Positions 45,817 to 55,900 of a stretch of DNA of 64,000 bases are shown one piece after another. Each line of letters opens with the position of its first letter. Position 1 is the first letter of the stretch. Both the position numbers and the translations under genes were made by a program. Under the pieces are notes generated by a model. It ran no database searches and was not told the DNA's origin. It saw only the letters and a list, made by a program, of their open reading frames with translations. The stretch comes from Planctomycetota bacterium (GTDB taxonomy: Bacteria; Planctomycetota; UBA1135; GCA-002686595), in NCBI GenBank assembly GCA_014237855.1, contig JABACD010000005.1, forward strand, positions 124,001-188,000, in the 5' to 3' direction.

Positions 45817-47346
45817 ATGCTCCCCCGCTCAGCCCTCACCACCCTGCGCCTCTGCGGCCTGGCGCTGCCATTGCTCCTGGCCGCCTGCGGCTCGGATGTC
45901 AAGAAGGCTGGAGAGCCACGTCGGGGGCATGGGGGTCGCGGCTTCCTCGTCATCGCGGTGGATTCGCTGCGAGCCGACCACATGAGCTACTCCGGCTACG
46001 ACAGGGAGACGACGCCGGTTATTGACGCCCTGATCGGGAAGGGGATCTGCTTCACCAATACCTGGAGTGCCTCTCCAGAGATCATTGCCAGTCACGGGGG
46101 ACTGCTTACCGGCGCCGACCCCCTGATCATGCGTCAGCCCCTGCCCGAAGACGGCAGCGTGATCGGCTTGAGTCGCCGCTGGCGAATCCCCGGTCCAGCC
46201 CCCTCCCTGGCGGCAGAATTTCTGGCCGCAGGATACGCAACGGCCGCCTTCGTTGATCACGCCTGGCTGGCTGCCGAGTACGGCTTCGACCGCGGATTTG
46301 AACGCTTCGACGACTTTCGAGGAGGCATCGTCGTCGACGAGAGCGACTTCGGCGCCTCTCAGCTAGGGCGTCGGGTGCTGGACTGGATCCGGTCACTAGA
46401 GAGCGACCGGGACTGGTTTGCGTACGTCGATATCAACGACCTCGAGCGCTCGATGAGGCACTCGGATCAGCGCTGGAATACCTACTTCCCACCACGCCAG
46501 GAGCAAGGCGAGGTTCCTCCGGTTGTCGATGCAGTGCGAGCCTTCTTCGGAATACCCCGACGGCTCTGGCCCGGAGGGCAGCAAACCGTCGGAGAATACG
46601 AGGCCAGCTACGACGGTTTCGTTCGGACACTCGACCACAAGATCGGCAGGCTCCTCGGAACCCTGGACCGCATTGGCCGGCTGGAGGAGACCACGGTTTG
46701 CATCATCGGTACCTACGGTGTTGGTTTCGGTGAGGCTGGGCTCTACCTCGACCACGGGACCCTTGCGGACGTGGATCTCGCTGTGCCGTGGGTCCTGAAG
46801 CTGCCGGCCTCCAGCGAGCTTCCACGCGGTGTCTTCTCCGACTCGCTGGCCAGCACGATCGACCTCATGCCCACCTTGCTGGAGCTGGCGGAGCTGCCCA
46901 CCCCGCCTGGCATTCACGGCCGCTCACAGATCCCCACGCTCGGAGAACCCGACGCTCCCCCGGCCCACGAGTTCGTCTACTCGATGGGTGGAGTCTCCGA
47001 CGGCTTCGCTGTCCACGACAAGCGTTACAGCTACCAGCAGACCTTCCATGCCTCTCGTGGGGACGGGCAGCTACTGGCCTCCTGGTACGGCACCCCCAAT
47101 CCCAAGCACAAGGTGCTCCGACGTTACCTGCGAGACCGACAGTCTGGGTCGGGTCCCGGCGACCTGGAGCCCCCCGCCATCAACCAGGGGCAAGCGGACC
47201 TCATGCGGGCCCAGGGTCAGGATTGGTACAGCTGGATCGAGTACGCCCGTCTGGCGATGCACGATCCGGAGTGGATGCCGACCGGCACCGCGCCTGAGAT
47301 CAAGGCCGAGCTGGTCAGCCGTGGACTCATTTCCGCTCTGGACTGA
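45817..47346 (+). CDS. Sulfatase-fold lipoprotein, probably non-catalytic
   Basis: 509 aa from ATG with lipobox LLAAC (Cys24). The N-terminal metal motif AVDSLRADHMSYSGYDRETTP is kept (Asp49). But the nucleophile site, normally Cys/Ser/Thr in C-x-P-S-R-x-x-x-L-T-G, is Ile89 in EIIASHGGLLTG, and the SDHGE metal motif is GTYGV (about 298-302), so Asp and His ligands are lost. Hence it is likely a pseudoenzyme that binds a glycan or phosphate ester, or a strongly divergent hydrolase. A longer in-frame reading begins 102 bp upstream without homology. Confidence 0.8.
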   Translation: MLPRSALTTLRLCGLALPLLLAACGSDVKKAGEPRRGHGGRGFLVIAVDSLRADHMSYSGYDRETTPVIDALIGKGICFTNTWSASPEIIASHGGLLTGADPLIMRQPLPEDGSVIGLSRRWRIPGPAPSLAAEFLAAGYATAAFVDHAWLAAEYGFDRGFERFDDFRGGIVVDESDFGASQLGRRVLDWIRSLESDRDWFAYVDINDLERSMRHSDQRWNTYFPPRQEQGEVPPVVDAVRAFFGIPRRLWPGGQQTVGEYEASYDGFVRTLDHKIGRLLGTLDRIGRLEETTVCIIGTYGVGFGEAGLYLDHGTLADVDLAVPWVLKLPASSELPRGVFSDSLASTIDLMPTLLELAELPTPPGIHGRSQIPTLGEPDAPPAHEFVYSMGGVSDGFAVHDKRYSYQQTFHASRGDGQLLASWYGTPNPKHKVLRRYLRDRQSGSGPGDLEPPAINQGQADLMRAQGQDWYSWIEYARLAMHDPEWMPTGTAPEIKAELVSRGLISALD

Positions 47347-47348
47347 AA

Positions 47349-47371
47349 GGGCCGACCACGAAGGTCGGCCC
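47349..47371. terminator. Bidirectional terminator between convergent genes
   Basis: GGGCCGACC (47349-47357) and GGTCGGCCC (47363-47371) form a perfect 9-bp stem with a 5-nt loop, starting 3 bp after the sulfatase-fold gene's stop. The minus strand has TTTC afterwards. Confidence 0.6.
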
Positions 47372-47422
47372 GCAGGTGCATGATCTGTCGGGTCAGGCCT
47401 GTATGGCCCGAACCGCGAGGGC

Positions 47423-48943
47423 TCAGCCGAACTGGATGCCCTGAGCCAGGGGCAGCTCTGCTGAGTAGTTGACCGTATTGGTCTGCCGGCGCATGTAGGC
47501 CTTCCAGGCATCAGAGCCTGACTCACGGCCTCCCCCGGTCTCCTTCTCACCGCCGAAGGCACCTCCAATCTCTGCTCCACTGGTGCCAATATTCACGTTG
47601 GCGATCCCGCAGTCTGACCCTGCAGCAGAGATGAAGCGCTCCGCGTCACGGACGTTCAGCGTGAAGATTGCCGAGGACAATCCTTGAGGCACATCGTTGT
47701 GCTTGGAGATCGCGTCCTCGAGGTCCTTGACGCAGATGATGTAGAGCAAGGGTGCAAAGGTCTCATCCTGAACGATCTGATACTCGTTCTCGACCTTCAT
47801 GATGGCCGGCACGACGAAGTTGCCCCCAGCGAGGTCTCCGGGCATCTCCGCCTTACCTCCTCCACTTAGCAATTCCCCCCCGGCCGCCTTGGCCGCCTCG
47901 ATCGAGGCGGCCATGGCCTCAACGGCAGCCTCGTCGATGAGAGGCCCACAGAGCGTCGACTCATCCATCGGGTCCCCGACCTTGATGTCCTGGTAGGCAC
48001 GCTTCAGGCGATCGATGAACTCGTCCGCGATGCTCTCTTGCACCAGAATCCGCCGGGTCGAGGTGCAGCGCTGGCCAGCCGTCCCTACCGCACCAAAGAG
48101 CGTGGCGTGCAAGGCCATGTCAAGGTCGCAGTCTTCCATGACCACGATCGCGTTGTTTCCACCGAGTTCGAGGATCGTACTACCAAAGCGCTGGGCCACA
48201 GTCGCGCCCACGTTCCGCCCCACGGAGGTAGAGCCCGTGAAGGAGATCATCGGCAATCGCTTGTCTTCGAGCATGCGGGCACCAACATTGCGGCCCGAGC
48301 CAATGCACAGGGTCGCTAGCGCTCCGAGCCCCTCCGCCTCGAGTACCGGCCTCACAGCATTGATCATTCCAATGGCGCAGAGCGGGACTGAACTCGCAGG
48401 CTTCCACACGCAGGGGTCACCACAGATCCAGGCCAGCATCGAGTTCCAACCCCAGACAGCCATGGGAAAATTGAAGGCCGTGATCACTCCCACGACCCCG
48501 AGCGGATGCCACTGCTCTCGCATTGCATGCCCGGGACGTTCGGAGTGCATCGACAGGCCATAGAGCATGCGCGACTGCCCAACAGCGAAGTCAGCGATGT
48601 CGATCACCTCCTGGACTTCGCCCCATCCCTCCTGGATCGACTTGCCCATCTCGAGGGTGATCAGCTTGCCAAGGGCGTCCTTCTTGGAACGGATGGCCTC
48701 ACCACACTTGCGAACGAGTTCACCACGGGCGGGAGCCGGCATGGTACGCAACTTCTCGAAGGCATCACGAGCAGCGACCAGGCAGCGCTCGTAGTCAGCC
48801 TCGTCGGCCTGCTTGATCTTCGCGATCAGCTCCCCGGTGGACGGATTGCGACTCTCGAGCCAGTCTCCACTGGTCTCCAGCCACTGGCCATTGTAGGCCC
48901 CGTAGTTTTCGTCTTCGATGCCGAGTTCTTTGAGGAAGTCCAT
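47423..48943 (-). CDS. ALDH7-type aldehyde dehydrogenase (probable aminoadipate-semialdehyde dehydrogenase)
   Basis: 506 aa from the ATG giving MDFLKELGIEDENYGAYNGQ, which is the ALDH7 N-terminus. Catalytic cysteine in GTAGQRCTSTRR, general-base region LELGGNNAIVV and NAD-binding FTGSTSVGRNVGATV. Residues such as WHPLGVVGVITAFNFPMAVW are highly conserved in antiquitin-type alpha-aminoadipic semialdehyde dehydrogenases. With the lysine 6-aminotransferase at the right end it would degrade lysine to aminoadipate. Longer in-frame N-termini lack family similarity. Divergent from ettA. Confidence 0.9.
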   Translation of the reverse strand: MDFLKELGIEDENYGAYNGQWLETSGDWLESRNPSTGELIAKIKQADEADYERCLVAARDAFEKLRTMPAPARGELVRKCGEAIRSKKDALGKLITLEMGKSIQEGWGEVQEVIDIADFAVGQSRMLYGLSMHSERPGHAMREQWHPLGVVGVITAFNFPMAVWGWNSMLAWICGDPCVWKPASSVPLCAIGMINAVRPVLEAEGLGALATLCIGSGRNVGARMLEDKRLPMISFTGSTSVGRNVGATVAQRFGSTILELGGNNAIVVMEDCDLDMALHATLFGAVGTAGQRCTSTRRILVQESIADEFIDRLKRAYQDIKVGDPMDESTLCGPLIDEAAVEAMAASIEAAKAAGGELLSGGGKAEMPGDLAGGNFVVPAIMKVENEYQIVQDETFAPLLYIICVKDLEDAISKHNDVPQGLSSAIFTLNVRDAERFISAAGSDCGIANVNIGTSGAEIGGAFGGEKETGGGRESGSDAWKAYMRRQTNTVNYSAELPLAQGIQFG

Positions 48944-49151
48944 GGTGGGTGAATAGGTCAGGGGGAGTCGAATCGGGCGAACACGATAACTCCCTCTCCG
49001 GGAGGTGACCAGGGACCTTCGACACTCCGCTGAGGATCTCCCCGGCAGGCCCCGCTCCAGGGTGCGAGAAGTCGCCCACACGCGAACTCCTGCTATTAAT
49101 GTTCACTGCCCCCTGGTCCCTCCCGATGCGATCCCTATCCTGTTTCGCCTC

Positions 49152-50813
49152 ATGGGCGAAAAGATCATCTACCAGGTCCAGGACCTGCACAAGCACTACG
49201 GCCAGGACGAGATCCTCACGGGAATCACCCTGGCCTTCTTCGACGACGCCAAGATTGGGGTCATAGGCCGCAATGGAGCCGGCAAGTCCACTCTCCTCAA
49301 GATCATCGCCGGCGAGGACACGAAGTTCGAGGGAATCGCAAAGGCGAACGATGAGGGGACCACGATCGGGTACCTCAGCCAGGAGCCGCCCCTGAACGAC
49401 GAACTCGATGTGTGGGGCAACCTCAAGGAGGCCGTTGTCCACCTGCTCGAGATCGAGGAGAAGTACAACGAGGTCTGCCTCGACATGGAGGGGCGCGAGG
49501 AGGAGTTTGCCACCCTCCAGGAGCAGATGGACCACTACGACATCTGGAACCTCGAGAGTCGTCTGGAGCAGGCGGCCGGAGCCCTGTGTCTGCCACCACC
49601 GGACGCTGATGTGAGGGTGCTCTCTGGAGGCGAGCGTCGGCGGGTGGCCCTCTGCAAGCTGCTCCTGCGCCAGCCGGACATCCTGCTGCTCGACGAGCCC
49701 ACCAACCACCTGGACGCCGACACGGTCGAGTGGCTCGAACTGCACCTCAAGGAGTATCCGGGGATGGTCATGCTGATCACCCACGACCGCTACTTCCTCG
49801 ACAACGTGGTCAACTGGATGCTGGAGATCGACCGGGGTAGGGGCATCCCCTACGAAGGCAACTACACCAACTTCCTCGAGGCCAAGCAGAAGAAGCTCGA
49901 CAGCCAGAAGCAGGCCGAGGCCCGCATCGAGAAGGCCTACGTGCGCGAGCTCGAGTGGGTCCGTCAGACTCCAGCCGCACGAAGGGGGCGAGCCAAGGCA
50001 CGCCTCAACAGATTCAACGAGCTGCAGAACTCTCGTGCAGGCATTCAACTCGAGTCACCTGACTTCCGCATCCCCCCCGGTCCCCGCCTTGGCGACAAGG
50101 TCGTGGAGGTCAAGCACCTGACCAAGGGCTATGGCGATCGGACCCTGATGGAGGACCTGAACTTCGAGGTCCGGCCTGGGGCGATTGTCGGCGTGATCGG
50201 CGCCAACGGCATGGGCAAGTCGACCTTGATGAAGATGATCCTGGGCACAGAGCAGCCAGACTCGGGTGATATCGAGATCGGCCAGACCGTGGAGATGAGC
50301 TACGTGGATCAGTCTCGCGCCATCCTCGATGACAATCTCTCGGTCTACGACAACATCACCGAGGGCAACGCCCAGCTCCCCTTTGATGGCAAGACCATCG
50401 ACGGACGGGCCTTCGTGGCACGTTTCAACTTCAAGGGAGAGGATCAGCAGAAGCTGCTCGGCCACTGTTCCGGTGGGATGCGTAACCGGGTGGTGCTGGC
50501 AAAGATGCTCAAGGACCCTGCCAACCTGATCATCCTCGACGAGCCCACCAACGACCTCGACCTCGAGACCCTGCGCGTCCTGGAGGAGGCAATCGAGGAC
50601 TACCGTGGATCGATGATCGTGGTCAGCCACGACCGCTACTTCCTCAATCGGATTGCCACGGACATCCTGGCCTTCGAGGGAGACGGTCGCGTCTTGTACC
50701 ACAAGGACGGCGACTACGAGAGCTACCACGAGTGGCGCGAGAAGAACCGTGATCGTATCGGGCTCGGAACCGACTCCAAGGCCGGCAAGTACGCCAAGCT
50801 CCTGCGAGATTGA
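49152..50813 (+). CDS. ettA: Translational throttle ABC-F protein EttA
   Basis: 553 aa, close to EttA's 555. Two nucleotide-binding domains: GRNGAGKS and [11 protein letters not shown] first, then GANGMGKS and [14 protein letters not shown]. The arm and the P-tract linker ([17 protein letters not shown]) are EttA-like. The second signature reads [13 protein letters not shown], in place of LSGGERxR, so the Leu and Glu are changed. EttA gates the ribosome E site according to ATP:ADP. The ATG at 49152 gives [16 protein letters not shown]; further-upstream starts are excluded. Confidence 0.95.
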   Translation: MGEKIIYQVQDLHKHYGQDEILTGITLAFFDDAKIGVIGRNGAGKSTLLKIIAGEDTKFEGIAKANDEGTTIGYLSQEPPLNDELDVWGNLKEAVVHLLEIEEKYNEVCLDMEGREEEFATLQEQMDHYDIWNLESRLEQAAGALCLPPPDADVRVLSGGERRRVALCKLLLRQPDILLLDEPTNHLDADTVEWLELHLKEYPGMVMLITHDRYFLDNVVNWMLEIDRGRGIPYEGNYTNFLEAKQKKLDSQKQAEARIEKAYVRELEWVRQTPAARRGRAKARLNRFNELQNSRAGIQLESPDFRIPPGPRLGDKVVEVKHLTKGYGDRTLMEDLNFEVRPGAIVGVIGANGMGKSTLMKMILGTEQPDSGDIEIGQTVEMSYVDQSRAILDDNLSVYDNITEGNAQLPFDGKTIDGRAFVARFNFKGEDQQKLLGHCSGGMRNRVVLAKMLKDPANLIILDEPTNDLDLETLRVLEEAIEDYRGSMIVVSHDRYFLNRIATDILAFEGDGRVLYHKDGDYESYHEWREKNRDRIGLGTDSKAGKYAKLLRD

Positions 50814-51367
50814 TGGTGGATCTGAGTCCAGATCCGAACCTGGCAAGGGCGCGTCGTACCCTCCTGGAGTACGCCGCGCCTGATGCACATCAAGAGGAGA
50901 TGCGGACTCGAATCCTGGGCTTCATCGATGAACATCCGGATGACGCTCACCTGCGCTCTTGCCTCGAAGGACACCTGACCTCCTCGGCACTCCTGCTCGA
51001 CTCCTCTCGCGAGCGGATCCTACTCACCCTGCACCGCAAGCTGGGGATGTGGCTACAGCTTGGTGGACACTGCGACGGGGACGCAAACCTCGTTGGTGTC
51101 GGTCTCCGTGAGGCCCAGGAGGAGAGCGGTATCATGGAGATCGTGATCGATCCCAAGCCCATTGATCTGGACATCCACCGCATCCCCGAACACAAGGGCG
51201 TCCCTGCGCATTGGCACCTGGACACTCGCTTCGTGGCCCAGGCGCCCCTGGATGCCATCGAGCACATGAGCGAGGAGTCCCTCGACCTGCGCTGGTTCGG
51301 GCTCGAGACGGCCCTGGGAATGGACCTCGACGAGTCGCTCCTCCGAGCAATTGGCAGGCTAGAGTAG
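50813..51367 (+). CDS. Nudix hydrolase
   Basis: 184 aa, its ATG overlapping the ettA stop by one base. The Nudix box fits from GGHCDGDANLVGVGLREAQE followed by ESG: the REAQEESG core with the preceding G is present, although the spacing partner glutamate is replaced by Asn/Asp. The same GGHCDGD pattern is common in a bacterial Nudix subgroup. It likely hydrolyses a nucleoside diphosphate-linked compound or a damaged nucleotide; the substrate cannot be told. Coupling with ettA may be accidental. Confidence 0.9.
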   Translation: MVDLSPDPNLARARRTLLEYAAPDAHQEEMRTRILGFIDEHPDDAHLRSCLEGHLTSSALLLDSSRERILLTLHRKLGMWLQLGGHCDGDANLVGVGLREAQEESGIMEIVIDPKPIDLDIHRIPEHKGVPAHWHLDTRFVAQAPLDAIEHMSEESLDLRWFGLETALGMDLDESLLRAIGRLE

Positions 51368-51519
51368 GGCTCGAGGGGGCTCAGGGTCCTCTCCCGACAC
51401 ATCTCCGAACAGCGAGTTGGCTGCCCCCCGCCGCAGGCCGACTTCGCCTGAGCAGGTGCAATGGCTACCCTCTCTGTCTCCCAGTCCTCCTCCGAGACGG
51501 CCATGATGGCCCCCCGACC

Positions 51520-52281
51520 ATGAGACGATCACTGCAATTCCTGGCTCTCGCCGCCCTTCCCACGCTCCCGCTGCTGCTTGACTCTGCCGAGGAGAGCGAG
51601 CTCCCCAGTGCACGCATCCACGGGTCTGACTGGACCGAGCTGACCCTCGACGATCTGGTCAACGTCAATGGCGAGGAAGACACCTGGACCGAGAAGGGCG
51701 GGGTGATCCTCTGCTCCGGAAGCCCGCTGGGAGGTGCACGGACCAAGAAGCCCTACACGAACTTCGAGCTGGTGCTCGAGTGGAAACACAACACCTTCGC
51801 GGGCAACTCCGGCGTCTTCATCTGGTGCCCCGAGTCCGCCTTCACCGATCTTCCTCCCGGGCAGCTCCCCAGGAGCGGTATCGAGGTGCAGGTTCTCGAT
51901 CTGGGCTACGAGGTCAACTGGGAAGAATCCAAAGGCTCTCCATCGGACTGGTTCACCAGTCATGGTGATGTGTTCCCGGTCGGCAGCTCTTCGATGACGG
52001 CCTTCACCCCGACGATCGAGTACACCCGTCAGGATGGGACGAGCTACACCGTGGGCAATCCAAACAGCGCGCGGAGCTTTCCAACCTCCAGGCTCGTTCG
52101 AGGAGCTGGCGAGTGGAACCACTACTACATCCGCGCCATCAATGGCGAGGTGCGCTTGTGGGTCAACGGCGAGGAGGTGAACGGCGGAACGCGGTGCTCT
52201 CCCGCCGCGGGATTCCTGGCACTCGAGGCGGAGGGCGCCCCAGTCGAGTATCGAAACATCCGAATCCGCGAGCTTCCCTGA
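51520..52281 (+). CDS. Secreted DUF1080 (3-keto-disaccharide hydrolase-like) protein
   Basis: 253 aa from ATG. A signal peptide (MRRSLQFLALAALPTLPLLL) leads into a single jelly-roll-like DUF1080 domain: FELVLEWKHNTFAGNSGVFI is a near-canonical DUF1080 stretch, with GIEVQVLD and WNHYYIRAINGEVRLWVNGE following. Members include 3-keto-glycoside hydrolases and are very abundant in Planctomycetota and Verrucomicrobiota. Likely a periplasmic carbohydrate-active protein. Its substrate is not evident. Confidence 0.92.
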   Translation: MRRSLQFLALAALPTLPLLLDSAEESELPSARIHGSDWTELTLDDLVNVNGEEDTWTEKGGVILCSGSPLGGARTKKPYTNFELVLEWKHNTFAGNSGVFIWCPESAFTDLPPGQLPRSGIEVQVLDLGYEVNWEESKGSPSDWFTSHGDVFPVGSSSMTAFTPTIEYTRQDGTSYTVGNPNSARSFPTSRLVRGAGEWNHYYIRAINGEVRLWVNGEEVNGGTRCSPAAGFLALEAEGAPVEYRNIRIRELP

Positions 52282-52282
52282 G

Positions 52283-52304
52283 AGCGATCAGAGAGACGAT
52301 CGCT
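52283..52304. terminator. Hairpin between DUF1080 and GNAT genes
   Basis: AGCGATC (52283-52289) pairs with GATCGCT (52298-52304) over an 8-nt loop, in the 47-bp gap between convergent genes. No T-tract is seen on either side. Confidence 0.4.
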
Positions 52305-52328
52305 GAACGCCACGCAGCTCCCTCAGCC

Positions 52329-52790
52329 TCAGTCGTAAGCCAGGAACTCCCAGGTTCGCAGGAAGCCCCAGCGTTCCCCCATCGAGATCAGGGCATCGTC
52401 TCCATGCGGGCAGCGCGCGGCCAGCTGAGAGTAGCCCCGGCGTGAGAGGAGTCGACGAGCTTCCCTGACCAGCGCTCGGGCCAGCCCACGATGCCTGGCG
52501 CTGGACTCCACCGAGAGGATCAGGATCATCGGCGTGCGAACTCCGCTGAGCGGGTCAATCTGGGGCCCAACCAACAACAGGCCCATGTCGGCCGCGCCCG
52601 CACTCGTCTCGGCAATCAGCAGCAGGGTCTGGGGGTCGTCAAGATTCGACGCCAGGAAGCTCTCCATGAAGTCCTCTGGCGCGACGGCCAGCCCCAGCTC
52701 CTGCAGGGCTTCCAATCCGCTCGTACGCAGGAGTGCCAGGTGCTCGCGAGCAGCGTCGACCGTCTGAACGGTCCTGATGTCGATTTCCAT
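52329..52790 (-). CDS. GNAT family acetyltransferase
   Basis: 153 aa. The acetyl-CoA motif A appears as VESSARHRGLARALVREARR (the R-G-x-G/A loop with R-G-L-A), and the domain is small with the usual alpha/beta order. It might acetylate a small molecule, peptide or protein N-terminus; nothing shows which. It is the last gene before the RND operon on the minus strand, after 153 bp of spacer with a GGCTCGCGAGCC palindrome but no clear gene. Confidence 0.78.
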   Translation of the reverse strand: MEIDIRTVQTVDAAREHLALLRTSGLEALQELGLAVAPEDFMESFLASNLDDPQTLLLIAETSAGAADMGLLLVGPQIDPLSGVRTPMILILSVESSARHRGLARALVREARRLLSRRGYSQLAARCPHGDDALISMGERWGFLRTWEFLAYD

Positions 52791-52943
52791 GGTGAGAACT
52801 TTGGGCCCAGGGTCGTGCCCCCATCCTCTCCCCCCGGGCGCCAGGGATCAACTCCCACCCGGGGCAGGGACGCTCAGCCTGGGCCTCTTGAGCCAGAACG
52901 GCTCGCGAGCCTCCCCGAAAGGAGCCCCAGGTCTGCTTCTACT

Positions 52944-55900
52944 TCAGGAGTGGACCAGCTCACCACGCAAGAGCTTGCGGGTCGTCGACCTCGGCTGGCT
53001 CGTCAGGGCACGGATGTCCTCGAGAGCGGCATAGGCGCAGGGCACAATAAGCAACACCAGCACAGTTGCCAGGGCGATACCGAAGAACAAGCTGATCGCC
53101 ATGGGCTGGAGGAAGCGGGCCTGGCCTGTGACGAAGAAGGTCAGGGGAGACAGCCCCAGCATCGTCGTGATCGTGGTCAAGAGGATGGCACGAAAACGCA
53201 GCCGGCAGCCCTCGGTCAAGGACTCGATCAAGCCACGGCCCTCTCGTCGGAGGTCGTTGACGAACTCCACGAGGATCAGAGAGTCATTGACAACGATACC
53301 CGTGAGAGCCAAGAGGCCAATCAGGCTCATCAGCGAGATCGAGCGATCCATCGCCACGTGTCCGATGATCATCCCCACCATCGCGAAGGGGATGATGAAC
53401 ATGATCACAAGCGGCTGGGATGCGGATCGAAAGAGGCTCGCGAGAATCAAGAAGATCACGGCAATCGAGAGGAACGATGCCATGCCCAGATCCGCCAGTG
53501 ACTCCTCGATGTCTTCCTGGTCACCCTTGTACGAGACCGTGTAGCCGGGGTAGCGCTCCGCGATCTCTGCAAAGCTCGCGGAGATGCCGGCCGTCACCGC
53601 GTCTGCCGAGTTCATCTCCTTGTCAACGTCTGCCAGGATGTTGACAGCCCTCTCCCGGTCATCGCGGGTGATTCGGGAGGGTCCGACCTCCGGGCGTAGC
53701 TCGGCCACGCTGGCCAGCGGCACCCGCTCACCGGACGGTAGGGTCACTCTCAACCGCGCCAGGCTCTCCGGATCGAAGCGTGTCTCTTCGGGTAGCTTGA
53801 CGATCATCTCGACCTCATCGCGCCCTCGCCGGACGCTTCCATAACGCAACCCCTCGTAGGCCGTACGTAGCTGGGCCCCCAGGGCGGCCTCGGTGATGCC
53901 CATCGAGCGGGCACTCTCTCTCACTCGGAGGGTGACCTGGGGCTTGTCCAGATCGAGGTTGTCGTGGATGTCGAGCACCCCCTCGTAGCCGGCGAGATGC
54001 TCCTGCAGCTGTCCCGAGATCTCTGACAGCACGGCCAGCTCAGGTCCGCGCACCCAGATATCAATGGCCCGCCCCGTCGGCCCCGACTGAGGCTGAGCGA
54101 CCTCAGTACTGATCACCTGGGGCGAGATGTCCACGAGCAGTCCCCGCAGCTCCTCGATGAACTCCTGGGTGGACAGGGTTCGCTCCGGTCCTTCTGCCAG
54201 TTCGACCCACAGCTGTGCCAGGTTGCGTCCGAGCGCAAAGCGATTCGAATCGGAGGCGGACACACCCACCAGGACATTGACACTCTCGACCTCCGTGCTC
54301 GGCAGGGAGTCAAGGATCCGCCGCTCGACCTCGATGGCCGCACGCTCGCTCTCCTCGAGAGAGCACCCGGCACTGAGGCGCAGATTGGCGTACACGATCT
54401 TGGACTCGAACTCGTCGAACAGGTTGAACGGCACCCAGTAGCGAGCAAATGTGCCGAGCACGATTGCGCCGCCGACCGCCGCCGTGAGGGTCACCCAGCG
54501 CCACTTCAGGACAAGAGCCAGGCAATCCAGATAGACGGATCGAAGGCCCCAGTACCAGTGCTGCTTCTCTCCAGGAGGCTCCCGCTCCCCGGCCTCCGAC
54601 TCTCCATCGAGTTGCTCTCCTCCACTGCTGGTCCAGTGCGCGATATGCGCCGGGAGAATGACCAGGGCCTCCGCCAGCGAGACCACCAGGCAGAAGCTGA
54701 CGATCAACGGTAGAGGACGCATGAACTCGCCGGTCACGCCCTTCATCAGGAGAATCGGGAGGAAAGCAGCGACGCTCGTCAGGATGGTTGCCAGCACCGG
54801 GCGCCCGACCTGGACGACTCCAAGGATAGCGGCCTCTCGTGGCGTATAGCCCTCCTCCTGTAGCCTGAAGCAGTTCTCTCCGACGACGATCGCATCGTCC
54901 ACCACCATGCCCAGGACCACGATGAAGGCAAACATCGTCATCATGTTCATGGTGACACCGAAGAACCCGGCCAGCAGCAACCCACCCAGGAAGGCCACCG
55001 GAATCCCAAGGGCTGTCACAAGGGCCACCCGCAGGTTGAGGAAGATCACCAGCGAGATCAAGACCAGGAGCCCTCCGAGCAGACCAGACTCTGCCATCAC
55101 CCGCAGGCGATTCTCCACGTAGATCGACAGGTCGGTGTTGGTCCCCAGGCTCACACCCGCGGGCAGGAGACTGCGCGCCCCTTCGAGATACTCGTAGACC
55201 CGTCTGGAGATCTTGATCGTGTCGCCGTCGACATCCTTGTTGACCTGCAGATGAATCGCGGGCTGTCCATTGAAACGCGATCGCGTGACGTCCCGCTCGC
55301 GCGAATCCACCAGATGCGCGACATCCCCCAGCACCACGGCGGCCCCCGAGGTCGTTGTCAGGACCGGCAGATCGAGCAGATCTTCGGCCCGCTCCACGTC
55401 GGACTCGACTCGCAGCAACGTATCGGTGGCACCACCCGTGAGGCTACCCAGCGGGGAGTTCTTCGAGCGCGCTTGGACCATCTCGCCAACCTGCTCCAGC
55501 GTCAGGCCGTAGCGCTCCAGTGAAACTGGGTCGACTTCGATCCAGATGCGCGGCTCGCGCAAGCCAGTGATTCGTACGTTGGAGACCCCCGGGATCTCCT
55601 CGATCTGGCGCTGCTGATCCTCCGCCAGGACACGCATGTCGTCCAGCTCTCCCCAGCCATGGACATAGACCGCAATCACGGGGAAGGCCGACTTGACCTC
55701 GCGAATCCAGGGATCCTGGACGTCATCGGGAAGCTCCCCTTCTGCTCGCTGAACAGCGGCCCGCACCTCGTCGAGGAAGTCGGAGATGTTCGTCGACCGC
55801 GCTGTCTTCAGGACGATCGTGCTGGTGCCCTCTTGCGAGGTGCTGGTCATCGAGTCGAGACCGTCTATGGAGAAGAGCTCGTCCTCCAGTGGCAGCGTGA

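Noticed and set aside
48795..50048. A 417-codon open frame on the minus strand opposite ettA
   Set aside because: Most of it is the reverse complement of ettA's first half, where the strong ABC motifs are on the plus strand.
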